From Methylophilus glucosoxydans (lineage in GTDB: Bacteria > Pseudomonadota > Gammaproteobacteria > Burkholderiales > Methylophilaceae): a stretch of 64,000 nt of DNA. The notes under the pieces are model-generated. The model saw nothing but the letters and a program-made list of their open reading frames with translations. It did not search any database and had not been told where the DNA came from. The stretch lies in the NCBI RefSeq assembly GCF_042676145.1, contig NZ_JBHTJW010000001.1, forward strand, positions 372,001 through 436,000, in the 5' to 3' direction. The translations under genes and the position numbers were made by a program. The number at the start of each line of letters is the position of its first letter. Position 1 is the stretch's first letter. Positions 59,628 through 64,000 of the stretch are shown here, in pieces.

Positions 59628-60463
59628 ACACATTGCAACAACTGATAGGCGAAAACGGCTTCTGGCTGCAACAGTCAGAACATGCCGTATTACTGGTCCA
59701 CGGTTTGACCGGCACGCCTGCAGAAATGAAACATTACGGCAAGCAAATCGCCCGTAAAGGCCTGTCTGTGGTGTGCCCGGTGCTGGCCGGGCATTGTGCC
59801 TCGGTGCAGGAGTTGAGTCGCACCCGCTGGCAAGCGTGGTTTACCTCGATTGAAACCGTCTTTCTCGAGATGCGCAAACATTATAAAAGCGTGTTTGTTT
59901 CAGGCCTGTCCATGGGCGCACTGATTGCCTTGCTGGTGGCTGCCAAACACGGCAAAGACGTGGCTGGCGTGGTGCTGTTGTCGGCGACCTTTGTGTATGA
60001 CGGCTGGAATATCCCCCTGTTCAAGCAACGCTTTTTGTTGCCCCTGGTGCTGTATTCGCCCTTGCGCTATGTCATGCAGTGGGAAGAAACCGCGCCTTAT
60101 GGCATCAAGTGCGAGCGTACACGCGCCATGGTGGCTGCCGTGCTTGAAAACAAGGATGCCCGTACCTCGGAAAAAATCGGCTATTTCAAGACCCCGGCGA
60201 CCGTCATCTACCAGAGTGTCAAATTGATCCGCGCAGCGCGCAAGCAGTTGCCACAAGTCACTTGCCCGGTATTGATTGTGCACTCGACCGAGGATGACAT
60301 GGCCAGCCTTAAAAATGCCTATCTGGTAGAAAAAGAAATTGCCAGCAAGCATGTGGAAACCTTTTATATCGGCGATACCTACCACGTGGTGACACTGGAC
60401 AAGCGCAAGGATGATATCGCCAGACGCAGTGCAGAGTTTTGTTTGTCCGTGATTAACGCCTGA
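59624..60463 (+). CDS. alpha/beta hydrolase (carboxylesterase/lysophospholipase-like)
   Basis: A 279-residue hydrolase. The oxyanion loop is V-H-G-L-T-G-T-P-A-E-M, the nucleophile elbow G-L-S-M-G-A-L, the acid Asp in V-H-S-T-E-D-D, and the His in Y-H-V-V-T-L-D. These match monoglyceride-lipase/Est30-like carboxylesterases. There is no signal peptide. Within an operon with an acyl carrier protein and a ketosynthase it may release the acyl chain or edit mis-loaded carrier protein. The start overlaps the preceding stop by 4 bases. Confidence 0.88.
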   Translation: MNTLQQLIGENGFWLQQSEHAVLLVHGLTGTPAEMKHYGKQIARKGLSVVCPVLAGHCASVQELSRTRWQAWFTSIETVFLEMRKHYKSVFVSGLSMGALIALLVAAKHGKDVAGVVLLSATFVYDGWNIPLFKQRFLLPLVLYSPLRYVMQWEETAPYGIKCERTRAMVAAVLENKDARTSEKIGYFKTPATVIYQSVKLIRAARKQLPQVTCPVLIVHSTEDDMASLKNAYLVEKEIASKHVETFYIGDTYHVVTLDKRKDDIARRSAEFCLSVINA

Positions 60464-60494
60464 TCACTAGAAGTGAGATAAGTAAGGAGTGCTT

Positions 60495-60749
60495 ATGCAG
60501 AATACACAGAATACATTTGAAGTCGTCAGCGGCCTGATCGCCAACAAGCTGGAGATAGACCAGAAGACGATTACACCGCAGAGCAAGCTGGTCGACCTTG
60601 GCCTGGACTCGCTGGATATTTTTGACATTATCTTCCAGGCTGAAGATCAGTATGGCATCAAGGTGCCTAACCCTTCAGAAGAGATTGCCACCGTAGAAGA
60701 TGTGGTGCGCATGCTGGACGACTTGCTCAAGACCGAGGCCAGCGCATAA
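60495..60749 (+). CDS. acyl carrier protein
   Basis: An 84-residue four-helix carrier protein. Ser39 in L-G-L-D-S-L-D is the phosphopantetheine attachment site. I-T-P-Q-S-K-L-V-D before and I-F-D-I-I-F-Q-A-E-D after it are typical. AAGGAG lies six bases before ATG 60495, excluding the GTG at 60489. It is not the housekeeping AcpP (which sits with fab genes); its last base overlaps the ketosynthase start (TAATG), so the two are translated together. Confidence 0.93.
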   Translation: MQNTQNTFEVVSGLIANKLEIDQKTITPQSKLVDLGLDSLDIFDIIFQAEDQYGIKVPNPSEEIATVEDVVRMLDDLLKTEASA

Positions 60750-61987
60750 TGAGCATGCCGCGCCGGGTGGTGATCACGGGGGCGGGCATCGTCTCGCCAT
60801 TGGGCAATACGGTGCCCGCGTTTCAGCAAAATCTCTTGAACGGGGTGTCTGGGATCGCTGCGCTCAAGGCCGAGTTTGCCGAGCAACTCGAAACGCGGAT
60901 TGCTGCCCAGTGCCAGTTTGAGCCAGAGCAGCATTTCAGCCGCCAGGAGCTGGCCTTGCTCGACCGCGTCAGCCAGTTTGCCTTGCATAGTGCCGAGCAA
61001 GCCTTGCAGCAGTCTGGTATCGATTTGGCTGCCTTCAGTCCAGACGCGCTTGGTTGCTTTATCGGCACCGGCATGGGCGGCGCTGCCGCCACGGAAGAAG
61101 GCTATGCGCGCTTGTTCAAGCAGGGCCTGAACCGGCTCAAACCGTTTACAGTACTCATGGCGATGAACAGTGCGGCTGCTTCGCAAATTGCGACCAAATA
61201 CCAGCTGGCTGGCCCGAATCAAACCATTTCCACCGCATGTTCTTCTGCCGCGATTGCCATAGGCGAAGCCGCCAAACAGATTGCCTTTGGCCGCTGTGAA
61301 GCGGCGCTGGCCGGCGGCAGTGAAGCCTTGCTCACCTTTGGCACCATCAAGGCCTGGGAGGCGTTGCGTACGCTGGCCAAAGAAGACCCGCAAGCCGCTG
61401 CAGCCTCCTGCAAACCGTTTTCCGCCGATAGAACGGGCCTGGTGCTCGGTGAAGGTGCGGCTGTGTTTGTGCTCGAAACCTACGAGCATGCCAGTGCGCG
61501 CGGCGCGCATATTCTGGCGGAAATTGTCGGTTTTGGCACGTCAAATGACTTTAGCCATATGACCCAGCCTTCGGTCGAAGGTCAGGCCCTGGCCATGCAA
61601 AAAGCCTTGCAAGATGCCGGCCTCAACCCTGAGCAGATCAGCTATATCAATGCTCACGGCACCGGCACCCAGCTCAACGATGTGACCGAGACCCGTGCGA
61701 TCAAGCAAGTGTTTGGTGAGGCGGCGGCGCAGATTCCGGTCAGTTCCACCAAATCCATGCATGGTCACTTGATGGGCGCTGCGGCCGCGGTCGAGTTGGT
61801 CGCCTGCATTGTCGCCTTGCAGCAAAACACCTTGCCGCCCACCATGCATTTGCACAGCCCGGACCCGGAATGTGATTTGAATTACGTGGCCAACCAGGCG
61901 CAACCCGTTCAGCATCTCGAGTATGTCATGAGTAACTCGTTTGCCTTTGGTGGTACCAGCGGTGTCCTTATTTTGAGAAAGATCTAA
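60749..61987 (+). CDS. beta-ketoacyl-ACP synthase (FabF-like)
   Basis: A thiolase-fold condensing enzyme of 412 residues. The triad Cys164 (T-A-C-S-S-A), His303 (N-A-H-G-T-G-T) and His340 (S-M-H-G-H-L-M-G-A-A) is complete, with Lys335 in S-T-K-S. It therefore should extend an acyl chain on the neighbouring carrier protein. Differences from housekeeping FabF (S-M-H-G-H instead of S-M-T-G-H) and its setting suggest a special lipid or polyketide-like product. It is next to an acyltransferase gene three bases away. Confidence 0.93.
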   Translation: MSMPRRVVITGAGIVSPLGNTVPAFQQNLLNGVSGIAALKAEFAEQLETRIAAQCQFEPEQHFSRQELALLDRVSQFALHSAEQALQQSGIDLAAFSPDALGCFIGTGMGGAAATEEGYARLFKQGLNRLKPFTVLMAMNSAAASQIATKYQLAGPNQTISTACSSAAIAIGEAAKQIAFGRCEAALAGGSEALLTFGTIKAWEALRTLAKEDPQAAAASCKPFSADRTGLVLGEGAAVFVLETYEHASARGAHILAEIVGFGTSNDFSHMTQPSVEGQALAMQKALQDAGLNPEQISYINAHGTGTQLNDVTETRAIKQVFGEAAAQIPVSSTKSMHGHLMGAAAAVELVACIVALQQNTLPPTMHLHSPDPECDLNYVANQAQPVQHLEYVMSNSFAFGGTSGVLILRKI

Positions 61988-61989
61988 TC

Positions 61990-63141
61990 ATGCAAACTGC
62001 CTTATATATGGATTCCAACCTCAGTGCCGAAACGCCTGTGTTTGACGTCGAAATTGGCTACAGTGCCGCCAAGTTTCCCGAGGAAACCTGGAAAACGCTG
62101 TTAAAGGATGATCTCGAAGGCTACCGCTTGCATCTGGCGTTTGACTCCGCCAATGTGCAGGGCTTTAAAACCGGTTACCTGGCGGTCAAGAAAAATCAGG
62201 TCATTGTTTGCCTGGCGCCGTTTTTTATCACCGATTACAACCTGGATACCACGGTGCAAGGGCGCCTGAAACCTTTGCTGCAAAAAGTCCGCGAGCGTAT
62301 TCCTTTCCTCATGCGGGTCAAATTACTTTGCGTCGGTTCGCCAATCACGGATGCCTGCAAAATGACCTTGCATCCTGACTATCCGTTTGATCCGGCCATG
62401 ATGCAGGCCCTCAATGCGCAGTTGCAAAAAATCGCCGCCAAAGCCGGTGCCTCGGTGATTGCCTTTAAAGATGTGCTGGCACGTGACCTGCAAAAAGTGG
62501 GTGCCCCGCTCAATGCGCTGGGCTACAGCACGCTCAGAAACATGCCGGTCGCCGTTAATCAGATCGCATTTGACTCGATGGAGGCCTACTTCGCCAGCCT
62601 GAGTTATGCCACGCGCAAAGACCTGCGCAGAAAGCTCAAAAAACGCTCGCAGATTGAAATCCGTGAAGTGCAGGGCATGCCGTCCAATCTGGACGAAATC
62701 TACCAGCTGTATCTCGAAACCTATGAGCGCAGCGAATTGAAGTTTGAAAAACTGACCAGCAGCTTTTTTGAGTTTGTGGCGGGCCTGATGCCAGAAAATA
62801 CCCGCTTTGTGCTGTATTACCTCGAAGGCAAACTGATTGCGTTTAACATGCTGCTGCACAATGGCCATACCCTGATGGATAAATACATCGGCATGCACCA
62901 GCCTGTCGCGGCGGAGCACAATATTTACTTCTTAAGCTGGATCTATAACATCGAGATGTGCCTGCGCGATGGCATCACGCAGTTTCAAAGCGGGCAGGCC
63001 TCCTACGAGGTCAAGAAAAGACTGGGTGCCGAGCTTGAAGACACTTATTTGCTGTTTAAACATACCAACCGCTTCCTGAATCAACCGCTGGCTTGTCTGG
63101 CCAAATTGCTTGCTTATGAAAACTTTGACCAGAACATCTAA
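61990..63141 (+). CDS. GNAT/FemAB-like acyltransferase
   Basis: A 383-residue protein of the GNAT superfamily in its two-domain FemAB/BioF2-like form. The segment around Y-A-T-R-K-D-L-R-R-K-L-K-K-R (about 206-219) and the C-terminal V-L-Y-Y-L-E-G-K-L-I-A-F-N-M-L-L-H, Y-I-G-M-H, Q-S-G-Q-A-S-Y-E-V-K motifs match acyl-ACP- or CoA-dependent N-acyltransferases. It could attach the acyl chain made by the ACP and ketosynthase to an amine formed by the aminotransferase. This is an inference from the neighbourhood. It overlaps the last gene by 26 bases. Confidence 0.78.
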   Translation: MQTALYMDSNLSAETPVFDVEIGYSAAKFPEETWKTLLKDDLEGYRLHLAFDSANVQGFKTGYLAVKKNQVIVCLAPFFITDYNLDTTVQGRLKPLLQKVRERIPFLMRVKLLCVGSPITDACKMTLHPDYPFDPAMMQALNAQLQKIAAKAGASVIAFKDVLARDLQKVGAPLNALGYSTLRNMPVAVNQIAFDSMEAYFASLSYATRKDLRRKLKKRSQIEIREVQGMPSNLDEIYQLYLETYERSELKFEKLTSSFFEFVAGLMPENTRFVLYYLEGKLIAFNMLLHNGHTLMDKYIGMHQPVAAEHNIYFLSWIYNIEMCLRDGITQFQSGQASYEVKKRLGAELEDTYLLFKHTNRFLNQPLACLAKLLAYENFDQNI

Positions 63142-63511
63142 CGCCAGTGTCGTCTGGTTATTTTCACTGCTGATTTTCTGCGATACGTTTAGTCAGGTGT
63201 TATTCAAGATGGCCTCGCTGGAGGTCGGCGCGGCCTCATTGGAAAGCTGGCAGAGTTTTTTTGCCTTTGCCGGCTCACTGTTGCTGCAGCCTGCGCTGGT
63301 GGGTGGGGTGATGCTGCTACTGGTGGCGTTTTGTTGCTGGATGCTGCTCATGTCTCGCACCGACCTCTCCAAGGCACATTTGATCTCTGGCATTGCCTAT
63401 GCCACCGTGCCACTGGTCTCGGTTTATTTGTTTGCCGAGCATCTAAGCCCGGCACAAATCATGGGCATTGGCCTGATCACCCTGGGGGCGACGATTTCCA
63501 GTCTCAGCTAG
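63116..63511 (+). CDS. small EamA/SMR-type membrane transporter (second half-transporter)
   Basis: A 131-residue protein with four membrane helices: C-D-T-F-S-Q-V-L-F-K in helix 1 matches the L-D-T-L-G-T-T-L-F-K of its operon partner at 59259, followed by W-M-L-L-M-S-R-T-D-L-S-K-A-H in the second pair. Two small, different SMR-like genes in one operon recall ArnE/ArnF or MdtI/MdtJ heterodimers. ATG 63116 is chosen, TTG 63110 being alternative. It ends the operon. Confidence 0.82.
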   Translation: MKTLTRTSNASVVWLFSLLIFCDTFSQVLFKMASLEVGAASLESWQSFFAFAGSLLLQPALVGGVMLLLVAFCCWMLLMSRTDLSKAHLISGIAYATVPLVSVYLFAEHLSPAQIMGIGLITLGATISSLS

Positions 63512-63706
63512 CAGCGGGCGATTAGCGCAATGCCAGCCTCCATTCACGCGTCCAGCATGCGATGTCACACCTGAATGTGCGGGTGACAGGGTTTAAAAAT
63601 AAAAGTGTCACATCTCCCCACTACAGTGTTGACGGTTTTCCGCTGAAACATCTAACTTTTTTGCTGTTTTAGATAATGTTTTTATGTTTAGATTAATTTT
63701 TGTTTG

Positions 63707-63712
63707 TATAAT
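63707..63712 (+). promoter_or_regulatory. -10-like TATAAT before the BLUF gene
   Basis: A perfect TATAAT 31 bases before ATG 63744, in a very A+T-rich stretch. No good -35 is present at 16-18 bases upstream. It is the likeliest promoter of the BLUF gene, perhaps needing an activator or another sigma factor. Confidence 0.45.
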
Positions 63713-63743
63713 ACATTAATATAAATTTGTTTTTGTAATAAAT

Positions 63744-64000
63744 ATGTTTACGGTATTGGTGTATAAAAGTCGCTCAGTGAAGCAGCTGGTGGGGGATGAA
63801 CTTGCTGCATTGGTTGACGCTGCTGCTGAAAAGAATCAAAAGAATGCCATTTCAGGCGTGCTCTTATACGATGGCGACTATTTTCTGCAATATCTGGAAG
63901 GCCCGGATATTGCCATCAAGCTGCTTTATCATCTGATTACCTTGGATGACAGGCATCGTAATGTGGTCAAGCTGATGGAGGACTTTTCTCCTGCGCGGCG
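63744..64000 (+). CDS. BLUF-domain blue-light sensor (3' end outside window)
   Basis: The first 85 residues, cut by the window edge, are a BLUF domain, which binds FAD and shifts its hydrogen bonds under blue light. The photocycle residues are present: Tyr7 in L-V-Y-K-S, Asn31 in the first helix, and Gln49 in F-L-Q-Y-L-E-G-P. S-G-V-L-L-Y-D-G and D-D-R-H-R-N-V follow the family. Whether an output domain (EAL, GGDEF or none) follows cannot be seen. Confidence 0.92.
   Translation, partial: MFTVLVYKSRSVKQLVGDELAALVDAAAEKNQKNAISGVLLYDGDYFLQYLEGPDIAIKLLYHLITLDDRHRNVVKLMEDFSPAR

Noticed and set aside
1..64000. CRISPR arrays, insertion sequences, rRNA genes
   Set aside because: No regularly spaced repeats, no transposase frames and no rRNA sequence were seen.

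Overview
The window reads as bacterial chromosome, most likely a betaproteobacterial methylotroph of the Methylophilaceae type. This is an inference from gene content and order (a caa3-type cox cluster with the small assembly gene, a sorbosone-dehydrogenase-like protein, an ExDD-type RelA, ureEF-AB-C-G-D-J); no 16S or other marker is present. Genes are dense and mostly in tight operons. Several starts are best explained as TTG (17095, 34783, 37534, 58381).

Layout. 1-5.6 kb: a TPM-domain protein cut by the window edge, a secreted transglutaminase-like protein, proS, a lytic transglycosylase, a secreted unknown protein and queA. 5.57-12.4 kb: tRNA-Leu(CAA), followed by a truncated tyrosine integrase and an accessory island. 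The island carries a DUF4365 nuclease-like gene (+) and a five-gene minus-strand set: lipoprotein, membrane protein, TIR/DUF4062-like protein, ADP-ribosyltransferase-like protein and trypsin-like protease. The set resembles a defence module that I cannot match to a named system. 12.4-22.3 kb: the cytochrome c oxidase region (DUF2244, coxB with fused cytochrome c, coxA, small assembly protein, cox11, coxC, DUF2909, SURF1, a Sco-like protein, ctaA, ctaB). 22.3-30.1 kb: sodC, two tandem desaturases, a PsiF protein, a sorbosone dehydrogenase/SMP-30 fusion, an AraC regulator with an alcohol dehydrogenase, and a FlxA-like protein.

30.2-38.2 kb is the most interesting part: a urease operon (ureE, F, AB fusion, C, G, D, J) that continues into orthologues of AmiC (cytoplasmic amide-sensing binding protein) and AmiR (ANTAR RNA-binding antiterminator). 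The leader between a candidate promoter and ureE holds a perfect 17-bp hairpin followed by nine T, just where an AmiR-controlled attenuator should be. Just upstream lies a decayed marR fragment closely similar to the intact marR on the other side of the cluster, so the urease/Ami block sits between two marR copies and looks like an inserted cassette.

38.2-50.1 kb: two export systems. The first is marR, an outer-membrane factor, FUSC, DUF1656 and HlyD, with a repeated element in front of both marR and the pump operon. The second is a Ca2+/H+ antiporter, a DedA-rhodanese fusion, an RND permease and its adaptor. 50.1-56.1 kb: DUF202, relA, DUF1328, a secreted unknown protein and a two-component system. 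56.3-63.5 kb: a nine-gene plus-strand operon with an acyl carrier protein, FabF-like ketosynthase, class III aminotransferase, ureohydrolase-fold protein, HAD phosphatase, alpha/beta hydrolase, GNAT/FemAB-like acyltransferase and two small EamA/SMR transporters; it looks like an undescribed small biosynthetic and export pathway. The window ends inside a BLUF blue-light sensor gene.
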